64,000 nt of DNA from Reticulitermes speratus (GCA_021186555.1 JAJKFL010000010.1:4822585-4886584); one strand, 5' to 3'; numbered from the stretch's first letter, positions 30,855 through 42,284 are shown. The notes: generated from the letters alone by a model not told the origin. Numbers and translations: made by a program.

Positions 30855-30877
30855 GTATATATATATATATATATATT
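30855..30877. repeat. (TA)n microsatellite
   Basis: AT run after the GGTTTGGAGTG end of the unnamed repeat, matching the AT run after copy 1. Confidence 0.85.
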
Positions 30878-30879
30878 TG

Positions 30880-31508
30880 ACTGAATCACAACGGGATGTT
30901 TTACCCGACGTTTTAGTTTCTGTAGGTGAAACATGCAGACTTAGACACGCTGCCATGAATTTAGCCGATATGATAGTTTTGTGCGCTGTGCACAAACAAG
31001 GCTTTCACAGATATCATGGTGGACGTCTATATGTTCAGGTGCCGACTGTCCATAGTCTGTATATGCCTAAATACTGTTCGGGCAATTTAGCTATTGCAAC
31101 ATGCCTATTATTTCAACGATATTCTATAAAGAAGTGTCTTCGAACAGACCGACATGGCAGCAGCAACCTGGACTGGTTTTCTCCAGGCAACTTGAATATT
31201 CAAACTAATAATCTTCGTGGTTTTTTTTCAGACTCTCCAGTAATTGCGACGTAAATTAACTTCAAATACAACATGCTCATTATTTTCCTAATCCTAAACC
31301 AAATCGGAATTTATATATTGTCATAATTTGATCTCACTCTGTGTTAATTACCTTTTAAAACAGTGTTTATTCATTCACTTACTGACAGATGGAAATATAG
31401 AGTGGCCCAGAAGTCACTTGACACTTCACTGTTTGTATGCCGTCTGTATTACCAGGTGACGTTCGCGTCACTCTCTGTTATCTCCCCATAACTGCTCTTT
31501 TGTTTTCC
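30880..31508. other. Unassigned sequence
   Basis: The 189-codon frame 30685-31254 starts in SINE A and runs through the TA repeat into this stretch. Its C-terminal part shows no motif I recognise. Not supported as a gene. Confidence 0.5.
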
Positions 31509-31762
31509 AATGGCTCGACAGCCCCTAGGGGGCCTATGCCGCCTCATTTTTCGACGCTTCACGATCACACACATTTGAGACACACCACAGTCGGTAGGAC
31601 TCCTCTGGACGAGGGATCAGCCCGTCGCAGAGACCTCTACCTTTCAAAACACAACACTCACAAAGACAGACATCCATGACCCCGGCGGGATTCGAACCCA
31701 CACTCCCAGCAAGTGAGCGGCCACAGACCCACACCTTAGACCGCGCGGCCACTGGGATCGGC
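31509..31762 (-). mobile_element. SINE A (minus strand)
   Basis: AATGGCTCGACAGCCCCTAG at the left, GCGGGATTCGAACCCACAC (B box, reverse) and CGCGCGGCCACTGGGATCGG at the right end. The frames on both strands here (31437-31679, 31534-31752) are SINE read-through. Confidence 0.92.
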
Positions 31763-32394
31763 TATAATATACTCCAGTGTCCTAAAAATTATCAAGCCCG
31801 AATATTTCTTTCTTATTTTTGATGAATTTAATAGGTAAAATCTGGTTTTATAAAAATGGTCGCGTTGAAGGTTTTTGTTGGTATATTGCTTACATGAAAT
31901 GCAAGTGGGATGAGCCACATTAAGTTAATACATAATACGATTTAAGTATAAATTACGATGTGACCTGTAAGGTACTGTGTGTAACAGAGGAGATGGCGTT
32001 CGGGTCGTGATTGTGGTCTCCGGTAGACAGTTTCATCCACTTAGCGATCAGACGATTGTATTCTCTTTGAAAGCAAGTGTTCCTGCTGTCGGATTGGTAA
32101 GTAGGGTGTAAACAATGGACCGGCCGTGGGGCAAACACTTGAGGTCGTATAAATATTTAAAACTTTCTGAATGGGTAAGTATTTGAAGCATCTAAATAAC
32201 AATGGGAATCGGGGTAGAGGTTGGAATAAAATTATGAAGGACATAAAAAAGATGTGTCTGCTTTTTCTGCTGAAGACTACAAACTTAGGTTTTATGTGTG
32301 AGCCGTTGGGATGTCTTATGCTAGTACAAGGGACACAAAATATTTGGGAACAAAGTGATGAGGTGGACACTTGGACGTAAATGAAGTAACCTAT
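31763..32394. other. Unassigned sequence
   Basis: The 160-codon minus frame (32041-32523) overlaps a tRNA-like SINE head at its start and shows no other motif. Confidence 0.5.
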
Positions 32395-32510
32395 TGACAC
32401 ACCCGCGTGGCCTGAGGCCCATACCATTAGATAGCTGGTACATAACGGTCCGGGATTTGAAACTTGTTCGGGAAATTTTTGTTCACGTCTTTTTTTGCGT
32501 TCTGTGGAAA
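32395..32510 (+). mobile_element. Degenerate tRNA-like SINE head
   Basis: CCGCGTGGCCTGAGGCCCAT and a B-box-like GGTCCGGGATTTGAAAC (32449) resemble a tRNA-derived pol III head. No body assigned. Confidence 0.4.
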
Positions 32511-32707
32511 ATAAAAAGCGCAAAAATATGATTCGTGATGAGAAAATTCATGCTGATCTCTCAGCAGTTTTCATCTCTAAAATATTCTATGGAGTTATAT
32601 GAAATTCGGCGTCGGTCGTCGCAATAAAAACGTGAGGCTTATTAGGTTCTTTGGCAAAATTGCGAAAAGTCCGTCCGTACGTCTGTCCACATGGAACAAC
32701 TTGGCTC

Positions 32708-32769
32708 TCTCTCGACGGATTTTTTATGAAATTTGGTATTCGAGAATTTTTCAAAAATCCGTCGAGAGA
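32708..32769. repeat. 17-bp inverted repeat
   Basis: TCTCTCGACGGATTTTT and AAAAATCCGTCGAGAGA pair exactly around a 28-base spacer. Upstream GTCCGTCCGTACGTCTGTCC suggests a repeat family I cannot name. Confidence 0.8.
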
Positions 32770-33289
32770 ATTCAAGTTTAATTAAAATGTGACAAGAATA
32801 ACGGTACTTTACATGAAGACCTATGTAAATTTATGATAATATCTCGCTAAATACTTCTTCGAATGAGAAATCATTTACAAAGTTGTACAGAAAATCAAAA
32901 CACACATTTCATGTTCAATAACTTTCTTCCAAAAATCGTGCCGTTTATGAGATAATGTGGAAAAATATGGTAGAGCCAGACAGGCCACAGATGACAATAT
33001 AATACGGCGCATGCGCTTTGCATGCTGTATAACTAAGGCTACAGACACACACTTATAATGTGTAATACTTATTGCTTTTCGACGCAACAACGGTTATGCG
33101 AACGCTCCTCATATTACGTTTAGAGTACTTTACCTGTCTTGTTGAACCACATTTGACATATAACCCCAAAAGTAAGTGTAAATTTCTGTTGTCTCATGTC
33201 GACATACGCTGAATACACAGCAATGTTAGCAGACACAACATAAGGCCTTAGTGCAGACTACTTATCTCATTAGCTTATTCTGAGATATG

Positions 33290-33425
33290 ACACCATTTGG
33301 ATTAGTATATATGTACCAGATTTACGGATTAGACTTGAGAGTAGTTCGGGCTAACCTGAAGATGGAGGTAGAAAAATTCTCCGAAATGATGTAACATATA
33401 CATCAGTACTTATAGCTGTATAAAT
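33290..33425 (+). mobile_element. Foldback relic, family 3
   Basis: CTGAAGATGGAGGTAG...CTCCGAAATGATG (33356-33390) keeps CTGAAGA, stem II GGAG/CTCC and GAAA, but neither stem I nor a clear cleavage triplet. Flanks AGTATATATGTACC-AGA and TACATCAGTACTTATAG are partly inverted. Related to 50745-50905. Confidence 0.55.
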
Positions 33426-33429
33426 CACA

Positions 33430-34589
33430 GTGCTGGATTTTATCAGGAAGCTGTGAGAATCCCAAATGTCACCCCCATTAGTAATTCCTACAGTAAAAGC
33501 CTTAGTTTCCAAGAAACACGCATCCTTCAATGCCTGATGCGTTATTGAGTAATCGCACAGAATTTTACTTAATTCATACTGCAGGGTTGTGGTTCTTTAA
33601 AATGTGTGGGCGTGGTTGTCACGCCATCACGCATGTTTTATCACTGATCCGTGTCACGCCCCGCTTGCCTTCCAGTAGACTTTTGCGTGCCACGCACATC
33701 AGCTGATATAAACAGTTCGATATTCAGCAATAGAATATAAGTCCTTTAGTGACTGTGTAGCAGTTGGGCATAAGTTAATATGATATGGAAGAAATCACGG
33801 AACCGTGGTGTGACGGAGTCGATCACCGCCAGCTTTAACGATGAAGTCAGAACCTGAACCCAATTTCCCACACACGCACGCACACCACCACACACATACA
33901 CACATATGGCTTTTGTCTTCCTATTCTACTCGGTTCACAAGAGTGGATTCGAACTAGCTATCTCTAGGATTCTTCAGTAGCACATACATTGCAATGAGAA
34001 TGACGCTACGACATACATATAAGCGACGCATGTGGTAAAACCAAAAACATTCAACACGCTCAATCACGCAATCACGCAAACGCGTATCACGCTTCCCTTA
34101 TTCACCGTCGCGGTCATCTTGAAAACCAGGGCTTAAGGTGTGTATCCCTTGCGCAAGGAACACAGTGTGTGTATCCGTAGCAGTGACGTCACGACCGGCG
34201 TATCTCTTGTAGAAGTGTTGTTTGCAAAGAGAAACATAGCGAAATCCCCAGCTACGATTTACACACAGCAGCTCTGAGAACAAAGGTAATAAACACCTCG
34301 AAACACATCGCAACTGAGATATAAACAAACCTCTAGGCTGCTGCCCTCCTGAGACCGGTGCGAGTTCTTCAGACCGCAGTACTGTGACCCGTAAAGGGGG
34401 TTCCCCTTGTCTGAACAGGTCCGTTCGCACCGTAAAACCACATAAAAGTTTAAAACTGTAAGTTTTTGTTGCTGAGTTGTCACCCTGCACTTGTGCAGCG
34501 CCGCAGTGCTGTCAGTCGGCGACCCGCTGCAGACAGAACTCGAGTTCTTTACTGGGCATTAACAGCAGTTTGCGAAGTGCGGTAAAGAT
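33430..34589. other. Unassigned sequence
   Basis: CA-rich patch at 33870-33905. The overlapping minus frames at 34098-34490 have no motif I recognise. No gene supported. Confidence 0.5.
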
Positions 34590-34599
34590 AGGCCTGACG

Positions 34600-34831
34600 T
34601 TTAGATTTTAGGCTTCCGATGTTGACGATATCTGTGATCTTCTGGGTAATTACAACGGCGTCGTGTGGTAATTATTTACCGACGTTTCGGGACAACGTGT
34701 CGGTCCCATCTTCACGGGTCAAGATTGGATCTTGACCCGTGAAGATGGGACCGACACGTTGTCCCGAAACGTCAGTAAATAATTACCACACGACGCCGTG
34801 TAATTACCCAGAAGACCACAGATTTTATTTC
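34600..34831. mobile_element. Foldback family 2 element, near-perfect palindrome
   Basis: Arms of about 85-100 bp: CGTCGTGTGGTAATTATTTA, CGACGTTTCGGGACAACGTG, TCGGTCCCATCTTCACGGG and their complements meet at GTCAAGATTGGATCTTGAC. Direct repeat AGGCCTGACG at 34590-34599 and 34832-34841 (10 bp). Core TGAAGATGGGACC...GTCCCGAAACGTC. Confidence 0.9.
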
Positions 34832-35085
34832 AGGCCTGACGCTGATTGTTGTTCAATGTGTTAGGCTTATGTAGCTGCGACTTTATTAAACTAATCTTAC
34901 GTCAATATTTTTCAAGTTGTTTAATGTATGTTGTATTCTGCACCTTTTAGTGTTCTACAACACTTAAAAAAAAATAAGGCCTTGTGTGCTGACAATTCTT
35001 CTGTCCGTCTGTGACCTAGTCACAGCGACTAAAGCGCTTGTAGGATTTTAATGAAATTCAGTGCAGGAATTATTTACAAAGATTT

Positions 35086-35566
35086 ATGTTATTCATACTG
35101 TGAATATTCTTATAATTAATATATCAAGAACTCCTACATGTTTCGGCACCGGGATGCAGAAACATGTAGGGGTTTTATAGTTGCTTCTGAATGTACTTTA
35201 TTAAGTGCATAAGTTTTTTTTTTCCTATGGGTCGACAGCCCTATATGGGCCTGGGCCTCCTCGTTTCGTCGAGGTTTCATGATCACACACTCGACAGCCC
35301 CTTGGGGGCCTAGGCGTTCTCATTATCGAGGCTTCACGATCACACTCAGACACACAACACTCGTAGGACTCCTCTGGACGAGGGACCAGCTCGTCGCCTG
35401 CTCTACCTGACAACACACAACACTCACAACAGACAGACATCCATGCCCCGGTGGGATTCGAACCCACAATCCTAGTATGCGAGCGACCGAAGACCCACGC
35501 CTTAGACCGCGCGGCCACTGGGATCGGCAAGTGCATAAGTTGGTTAATATATTATTTATTAATTGC
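35086..35566 (-). mobile_element. Hammerhead foldback element J (interrupted by SINE A)
   Basis: AACTCCTACATGTTTCGGCA faces GAAACATGTAGGGGTTTTAT; the centre is collapsed to CCGGGATGCA, so no full core remains. The right arm CTTCTGAATGTACTTTATTA and AAGTTGGTTAATATATTA resembles element C. Duplication TTACAAAGATTT at 35074-35085 and 35567-35578. Confidence 0.8.
35216..35528 (-). mobile_element. SINE A with duplicated tail (minus strand)
   Basis: Exact 13-bp duplication AAGTGCATAAGTT at 35203-35215 and 35529-35541, inside element J. The tail module appears twice in succession: GTCGACAGCCCTATATGGG...GATCACACAC, then TCGACAGCCCCTTGGGGGCC...GATCACACTC. The copy is therefore about 60 bp longer than normal. 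Confidence 0.92.
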
Positions 35567-35578
35567 TTACAAAGATTT

Positions 35579-36270
35579 TGACGCAAGCTCAGGTTTCGTG
35601 CGTGTCGCCGGCGTGACAATCGTAATTTACTTAAGAGATTTTCTGCCAGTACTATCGACATTTCTCGAACAGATTGTGTCAAATTCGGTACTGGAAAGGT
35701 GCACGTAATTTTGTTGAAACAATTGTTGTTTTCTCGGAAATCTGTCCTTCGAAAGTCTTACGTATGTGGGGAGACGGAAACTTTCCTTTTTTTTTTTTTT
35801 AATACCTGCATTTTTATTCGTTGTGAACAAAGTTCAGTACGCGAGATGTTCACAATTTAATGAATTTCTTACTTTACTTACGGTCGTGAGTGCACGTGTG
35901 GATGCACGTGTTTCTGTCCGCTGTTACCAAATTTGTTGTCCGACTTAGGTGAGATTCAATATAGGAGATTTTCATAATGCTCGCTTCTCTTGAAACCCCA
36001 AAGAAGAGTGTGAAAATCCCGGGCGCCAGGTTGGGGGGGGGGGGGGGCCGATTACTTTTTATACTGTGGAGCGTAATTTTTGTGGGTCATCAGTGTGAAA
36101 CTTGCTTGATGTCACCATTCTGGTGCTTGAAGTTTTGAGGTGGTTCCGAGCCTTTTGAAAAATCTGTCCACTCCTGATCAGTTGTGTATTTGACATGCTC
36201 GTGTCGAGATAAGATAATATTCTTTTGGAAGACATCCGGCCGGCTTATTTAATTTATTTAGTAACTAACC
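35579..36270. other. Unassigned sequence with a poly(G) run
   Basis: The run of about 15 G near 36033-36048 is a likely assembly-fragile spot. Open frames 35627-35948 are not recognised. Confidence 0.5.
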
Positions 36271-36274
36271 CTTT

Positions 36275-36662
36275 AATGTTTCAGATGAGTATGAGTATGG
36301 GTCATGCCCTTGCGGTTCCGATGCACGTAGGCCTTCGACTGGCCCTTTGTGCCCCTTAACTAAGGTCCAAGTCATAAGAGCCCTGTTCTTGTAATAAAGT
36401 TCCAGATCGCCCCTAGACTTAGTTCTCTGACATCCTCAGGGTTCAAAAAGAAGGAACCCACATAAGTGTGTCTGTGTGTCGCCAAGGCTTCACACTCACA
36501 CAAGACATCAGCTGAGGTCTCCTCCTCTGCTCCGCATTTCCTACACAAGGCACTGTCGCTCAGTCCCGTAATGTGAAGGTGTCTTCTGAGGTGTTATGTC
36601 CGGTAAGCAGGCCAATCACCACCCTGGATTGCGTCCTGTTAAATGACAGCAGCTAATGTTTC
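36275..36662 (-). pseudogene. LINE RNase H-region fragment (Jockey/R1-type)
   Basis: The minus strand reads VVIGLLTGHNT, then after one frameshift RRHLHITGLSDSALCRKCG, AEEETSADVLCECEALATH, YVGSFFLNPEDVRELSLGAI and WNFITRTG. The LTGHN...RRHLH..G..DS..CR.CG..EET..H/D.L..C order is the C-terminal RNase H-like and zinc-knuckle region seen in Jockey/R1-group LINE polyproteins. Frame-broken and truncated at both ends; the catalytic RT part is absent. Clade is from memory of the motif. Confidence 0.78.
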
Positions 36663-36904
36663 AGATATTTCCGAGCTAAATTTCCAGCACCATTTTCCAC
36701 GTCAAACGGTACTGACATATCCTTGATAGGTAACATACATTTGACTGTAAGGCTTCGTTATAAATCCTGATTTATTGACCTTCTCTTCAGATCATCCGAT
36801 CTGTGAAACAGGAGATTAAATGTTTATTTGGCCACATAAAGAAGCAAATGTGCTTTGGATCCAAACAAAATAGGCAAAATGTAAATTTTCTTGATTATAA
36901 TATT

Positions 36905-37190
36905 GTGGCGGTGGCGTAGTTGGTTGATACACTGCGCTACAAGCCGGAGGTCGCGGGTTCGATTCCCGATAGGGTCATTGGGATTTTCCTTTGACGTAAT
37001 TCTTTCGGTCACACTATGGCTCTGGGGGTCGACTCAGCCTCAAACAGAAATGAATACAGCGGGTATCTCCTGAGGGTAAAGGCGGCCGGTGCTTACGGCT
37101 GACAACCTTACCAACTTCATGTGCCGATTATATTTGAAATTCTGGGAGCCTCAACCTCCTGGAAACTGCAGGACCTGTCCAGACCTGTAT
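36905..37190 (+). mobile_element. SINE C, diverged full-length (plus strand)
   Basis: Head GTGGCGGTGGCGTAGTTGGT and GCGGGTTCGATTCCCG; body GGGTAAAGGCGGCCGGTGC, CCTTACCAACTTCATGTGCC, GGGAGCCTCAACCTCCTGG. Runs opposite to the 23.7- and 57.3-kb copies and is more diverged, hence older. Confidence 0.88.
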
Positions 37191-38210
37191 ATTGTTTATT
37201 TAGTTGAGGTACTTCCACCATGTTATGAAGGTCCCTTAGGCTACTCCCATTCTGTTAACTATGTGTATCATTTACGTAACTTTAGCGTGTTCAACCAGTT
37301 ATACTTTACTTTGTCCAACACGCCTTCCAAAACTTCTATAAACATATTTTATTTTACGCCTTATTAGTGCGCAGAGGCAATATCGTATTCAGTTGAGCTT
37401 TTTTTCCCCCCCCTTGATTAGTAACTTTCACTTTTTCATATATTTTGACATGAATAATATTGCCACTTTAAATATAATTATCATAATTTTATATGCACTC
37501 TGCTTTAGATTTCAGCCTTCTAGCTGCATTACGGAATACTAAGTACCCTAGCGTGCTTAACTTTTACTGTCGATTATACATTCTCTTTTTATTTTTTTTT
37601 ATTTAGTCTTAATTATCTTATAGAACTGCAGACCTATGCATTGAAGATTACAGCTGCAGGCAGTAAAAATGGTGCAAGCTGATGTGGCCTTCGGAATTTT
37701 AAGCGTCCTGTACATCTCTTAATTTCTAAGTTACCATGTTGTAGGTGCCTTCGTTTGTACAGTCTGCTCCACATCTACAGAATTCAGGGGATTATCCACT
37801 TCAGAGGCGTTGTACATTAATTTGTGTTAAAAGAAAATAAAAATCAATAAAACACTAAGTTCGAGATCAGGATCTGTCGCCGAAACGTCTGTTGTGTTTA
37901 AATGTGTAATTAATTCAATTTTGTTTTTTACCTTTAAGACGAGGCTATGGGCAAAGTCGAATATGGTGATTATTCCATGTGTATACAGAAACGTCTGAAA
38001 CTAAACAGAATTTTATTAAAATAATCGAATGATATCAAATAACAAAACACCAATGGAAAATAAGTCAAGACTTTCACAGTACTACGTATATTAATATACA
38101 TAGTCTGTCACGTTGTTAAAAATTTCTTGAAGGGACTGAGGAAAACTGCATAAAGCATCAGTCACTATAGTCAGTGATCCTGTCCGGTTTCGAGCCGGGC
38201 ACATCCTACA
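37191..38210. other. Unassigned sequence
   Basis: A GTCGCCGAAACGTCTG relic near 37876 recalls the foldback families. No gene seen. Confidence 0.5.
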
Positions 38211-38211
38211 T

Positions 38212-38608
38212 ACAATAATAATAATAACCATGGCTCGACAGCCCTGTATGGGCTTGGGCCTCCTCTTTCCGAGGTTACGAGGTCTTTGTGCATTTGCCGC
38301 AGTGAGGGACCGGCTCACTGGCCGCGCTTTTCGACTCGATCCTGATGTGACTGCCAGAGCCATCTGTCAGTCAGGAGACTTGGGTGAGAAATGGCTTCTT
38401 AATTTTGCTTACAAGCACTACTAGTTCTATTCATGCCCGTAAGGTTCTTTTACATGCCGTAAATCTACGACATGGGACCGACGGCTTTACTTCCCTCCGA
38501 AGGAAGTGGTGCTCCGGATTTATATCACCCTTAAAAATCCATCGACCTCGGTCAGGATCGAACCCGCGAACCTTAGGTCCAGTGGCGAGCACGCCCATCG
38601 AGGTCGAC
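38212..38608 (-). mobile_element. SINE B (minus strand)
   Basis: Tail (TAA)n plus CCATGGCTCGACAGCCCTG at the left. Body: GAGCCATCTGTCAGTCAGG, CCGTAAATCTACGACATGGG, CGACGGCTTTACTTCCCTCC. The head end is damaged (GCGAGCACGCCCATCGAGG), lacking part of the A-box region. Confidence 0.9.
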
Positions 38609-39190
38609 AATAGTAGAGTATTTTCGGTACTCTAACTTGCTCTGTCAGTGTTACGGGGAAATCGACTGCATGCGTAGTAACTGTGCGGGAGGTCGAAACA
38701 ACTTGAGAGAAATGAAAGTAGGAAAGGAGATAAAAAACAGATATTAGGGCAAACGCAGGAGTATGAGTTGGACTTAAACAGGATAAGGTCCGGTAGTTGA
38801 ACACAAAAGAAATATCTTGAGTCTACAGAATGGTTACCTGCTCCAGCGAGTCAATTAACCAGCCAAATGCTGCGGATGGTTCCTCTTACTTGAGTCTTTG
38901 TTGCACTGACCGAAAAGCGGGATGTGTAGAGCCGCAAGGTAAACACCACATGGTGCTTCTTTCGCGCCCTTCTGGCTGAGGGGTGTCCAGGAGAGTGGAC
39001 GCTGCGACTCTGGAAGATTCTGATCTCATGTACATGAAACTCACGAGGCTTATCGCAGGGAGAAAATAACTAGGCGCTAAAGTATTCTAGTATCGATTAA
39101 TAGTCTGCCTACCGAACTCAGGTATACAGAGTGTATCTAAAATTTGTGTACACCCTGTATATCTAATTGTCTCGCTGATTAACCTAAAAT
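38609..39190. other. Unassigned sequence
   Basis: A small palindrome TATACAGAGTGTA...TACACCCTGTATA at 39123-39161 is the only structure noted. Confidence 0.5.
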
Positions 39191-39261
39191 TATTAGTTCT
39201 ATTCACTGTTTAAAACATCAACGAACTGCATTTCACTTTCACTTTTAATATGTATTAATCA

Positions 39262-39307
39262 ACCCCTAAATATGTTTCGGTTTTATTTAAAAACATCTTC
39301 AGGGGGT
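39262..39307 (-). ncRNA. Hammerhead ribozyme core (element K, minus)
   Basis: Minus strand: CTGAAGA 39302-39296, stem II GTTTT/AAAAC, GAAA 39278-39275, stem III ACATATTT (one mismatch), A at 39267, stem I ACCCC/GGGGT (5 bp). Weakened stem III, otherwise complete. Confidence 0.75.
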
Positions 39308-39546
39308 ACAGAAACTACGTGCATTCCACATCCAATGTTACTTCTGCCATTATACTTGTGCAATATCTTTGTATGCAAGTTACAGTCACTTACAAAATCA
39401 ATAAAGAATATAAAACCACATTTCTAAAACATATGTAAACACAGTGTATTCTGATTTTTGTAAGTGACTGTAACTTGCATACAAAGATATTGCACAAGTA
39501 TAATGGCAGAAGTAACATTGGATGTAGAATGCACGTAGTTTCTGTA

Positions 39547-39591
39547 CCTCCTGAAGATGCTTTTTACATAAAACCGAAACATATTTAGGGG
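39547..39591 (+). ncRNA. Hammerhead ribozyme core (element K, plus)
   Basis: CTGAAGA 39551-39557, stem II GCTTTT-region pairing with AAAACC imperfectly, GAAA 39576-39579, A at 39587, stem I CCTC/GGGG with one G-U. Same mismatched stem III as the other arm. Confidence 0.7.
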
Positions 39592-39771
39592 TCGATTAAT
39601 ACATAATAAAATAATAAAGTGAAGTGCATTTCGTCGGTGTTTTATAAACAGTGAATTGTGAAAAATACACGGTGAGACTGATAAAAAATTTCTTATTTGT
39701 ATGTTATAGATTCTTATTTAAAAACTTGATATTGAAGTGACCAGGAAATTAATGATTTCTGGTCACCGAAA

Positions 39772-40300
39772 ACTTATCGCTGGCTTTACCAAACTTTCGC
39801 TGGCTTTACCAACTTTCGCTGGCTTTACAAACTACGTGTTTTACAAAATTATCGCTGGCTTTACCAAACTTATCGCTGGCTTTACCAAACTTATCGCTGC
39901 TTTACCAACTTATCGCTGGCTTTACCAAACTTATCGCTGCTTACATATCGCTGCTTAACCAAACTTATCGCTGGCTTTACCAACTTATCGCTGTCTTACC
40001 ACTATCGCTGGCTTACAACTTCGCTGGTTACCAAACTTATCGCTGGCTTTACCAAACTATCGCTGTTTTACCAATTTTTCGCTGGCTTACAACTTATCGC
40101 TGTTTATCAAACTTATCGCTGGTTTTACCAAATTTATCGCTGGCTTTACCAAACTTATCGCTGGCTTACCAAACTTATCGCTAACTTTACCAAACTTATC
40201 GCTGGCTTTACCAAACTTATCGCTAACTTTACCAAACTTATCGCTGCTACAACTTATCGCTAACTTTACAAACTATCGCTGCTTTACCAATCCGCCGTTA
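39772..40300. repeat. About 21-bp tandem repeat with many indels
   Basis: Unit CTTATCGCTGGCTTTACCAAA repeated about 25 times. Many units lack single bases at GG, TTT, AAA or CC runs. Confidence 0.92.
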
Positions 40301-40925
40301 CGTCCTTTTATGAACGATTTTTTTCCGGTCTAGCTTAATTCGCATCGAATTTTCATCCAGTAGCAAAGATTTCCTGAATTTATCTGTTATCAATTTCGCC
40401 ATTATTAAGATTGTGGTTTGTTACTCTCCTGTTCGGGCCTGCATTCTTTAGGGATGATGAGCTGTATGCGTTTTTAGTTGGTCATCGACGTTTCGGGGCA
40501 ACGTGTCGGTCCGAGATTCAAAGATTTAGCAGTCCAAGAAGGAGAAGAACAAAGGTCTCAACTACGTCGTACACCGCGGCAGAAGTCTGAAATCTCACAT
40601 AGTCCTCTCCAATTATCGCCACACTTTCCAGTCACTTAATATCCGTGCTGTATTTACGAAGTGAACACACAAATTATTTGCCTTAGTTTTTCCCGACGTC
40701 ATTCTGTATAACACTTAATTCTTTCTATCGGTAAGGTATATATTAACAACAGTTTTGTTCCATTCAAATGTATTTTGACTCTCTACGACATCCTAGTTTA
40801 TATTTCAGATGGATACACCAAAGCAGTTGGTGTGTGAACACTTTAAGTAGATGATAAACCTAAAACTTCCTTTAAAAATACATTTTATTTATTTCGGGCT
40901 TTGTATATTATGTAATTGCTTAGAT
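40300..40925. other. Unassigned, with a diverged foldback family 2 copy
   Basis: ATCGACGTTTCGGGGCAACG (40486), GTGTCGGTCCGAGATTCAAAG and the right end ACACCGCGGCAGAAGTCTGA (about 40570) belong to family 2 but are mutated and lack the right inner box. Confidence 0.6.
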
Positions 40926-40937
40926 CAAGATATTGTT

Positions 40938-41220
40938 TTTTTTACATGGTGAAGGGCCCCGCAGCAGATGCCACGGACGAACCACAGCCTTAAGGCTTTT
41001 TGTGCAACCCTGTGATGAAGATGAGCAGTTTTTTTTACCAAGTTTTACAAGTAATGGAGCACCAGTGGAATGAAATTGACAGGGTAAAACCGACAACTCG
41101 GAGAAAAACCTGTCCCAGTGCCACTTTGTCCACCACAAACCTCACATGACTGACCCGGGGTCGAACCCGGGTCCTCCGCAGTGAGAGGCCGACGGCTAAC
41201 CGCCTGAGACATGGCACGGC
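40938..41220 (-). mobile_element. SINE E, full-length (minus strand)
   Basis: Minus-strand head GCCGTGCCATGTCTCAGGCG, GGTTAGCCGTCGGCC and B box CCGGGTTCGACCCCGG. Body boxes on the plus strand: CCTGTCCCAGTGCCACTTTG, TCCACCACAAACCTCACATG. Exact duplication CAAGATATTGTT at 40926-40937 and 41221-41232. Confidence 0.9.
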
Positions 41221-41232
41221 CAAGATATTGTT

Positions 41233-42284
41233 AGTCCTTCCACGATATCATTTCTGTGGAGCTTAGATGGCCTTATTCAATAAGAATCGGGGGATATTTC
41301 TCAGGTTAAATAGGTCGGAGCGTAAAACTGACCACTAGTATTACATCTAGTGCCCAGGTTAGTAAGAAGCGGAGCTGCACATTTACAGCGCCACACGTTT
41401 TCATGACGTACATAAGGATAACATTACTGGACTTATATCTTGCTTGGGAAGTGAAATTCTTTTTAAGACCAGAAGTTAAGATGCCCCTGTTCTTAAGCAC
41501 AATATCCTGTAGGGCAAAGGCAGCGAGGATAATTTATAAACCTTTCGAGAAAAAAGCGAGATTCAGCTCCACGTCCCGGCCAATATTATCCCAGGTACCA
41601 TTCGGCAGCAAGTCAAAATGCCCTCAGATTTTTCTGGACACATTGCTGATAGCGGATGCGATAATAGCTGAGTGCTCATCGACAGAAACTGAAAATGCCC
41701 ACAGACGTGAGGCATCAGACGGGGATGCTTGACACCCCTGCACTGATCGGAACGCCAGATGTATTCCTTGGGTAATGGGATCGTCACAGCAAGGCACACG
41801 GCCTGTTTGCCTTGTTGTTGCATGCAGTTTCTGTGGTCCTGAGATCGAAATTTCAGATATTAGAGTGCAAAGTGACTTACGTCTTTGGCTTGCAAAGTGT
41901 GTACACGCACTGTCCATCCTACTGTTCTTATTATTTAACTCAGACACTCTTGATAGTACTATTAGTGGTAAAACCGTGAGAAGTGGAAAGTTTGTAAGGA
42001 AGATGTGTTATAAATTGTACATATCGTGGACACATTCCAGCTTATCTTTTCGGTTAAAGACATACAAATTAACTGAGACCGATTACTTCACAAGATATGT
42101 ATATAAACAGTGTCCCTCCTAGTTCATTAAACATAGCCTAACTTTGTGCAATATGATGTTAGCACCTCTTAATATACCAGCAAAGTAACTTTCACAGTTT
42201 TACCTAATGAAGGATGCAGAGTCATCTTTCCGAAAGTTTGTTTTCCTGTAACGAAAATGTATATCCTACATAACAAAAAAAAAG
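41233..42284. other. Unassigned sequence
   Basis: 41285-41400 weakly resembles reverse SINE D (GGTCGGAGCGTAAAACTGAC-CAC, TACATCTAGTGCC). The open frames 41403-41732, 41563-41947 and 41775-42122 show no motif I recognise. Confidence 0.45.

Larger units (their letters stand above)
39195..39690 (+). mobile_element. Hammerhead foldback element K (about 200-bp arms)
   Basis: Arms about 39203-39407 and 39456-39650 pair along most of their length (CAACGAACTGCATTTCACTT, ACTTCTGCCATTATACTTG, GTGCAATATCTTTGTATGC and complements) around a spacer of about 50 bases. The end box TACACGGTGA at 39666 gives plus orientation. No clear duplication found. Confidence 0.82.

Noticed and set aside
30685-31254. 189-codon open frame
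   Set aside because: Starts inside SINE A and passes through a TA microsatellite; the remainder has no recognisable domain.
41775-42122. 115-codon open frame as a gene
   Set aside because: No motif, no repeat-independent support, overlapping frames of similar length on the other strand.
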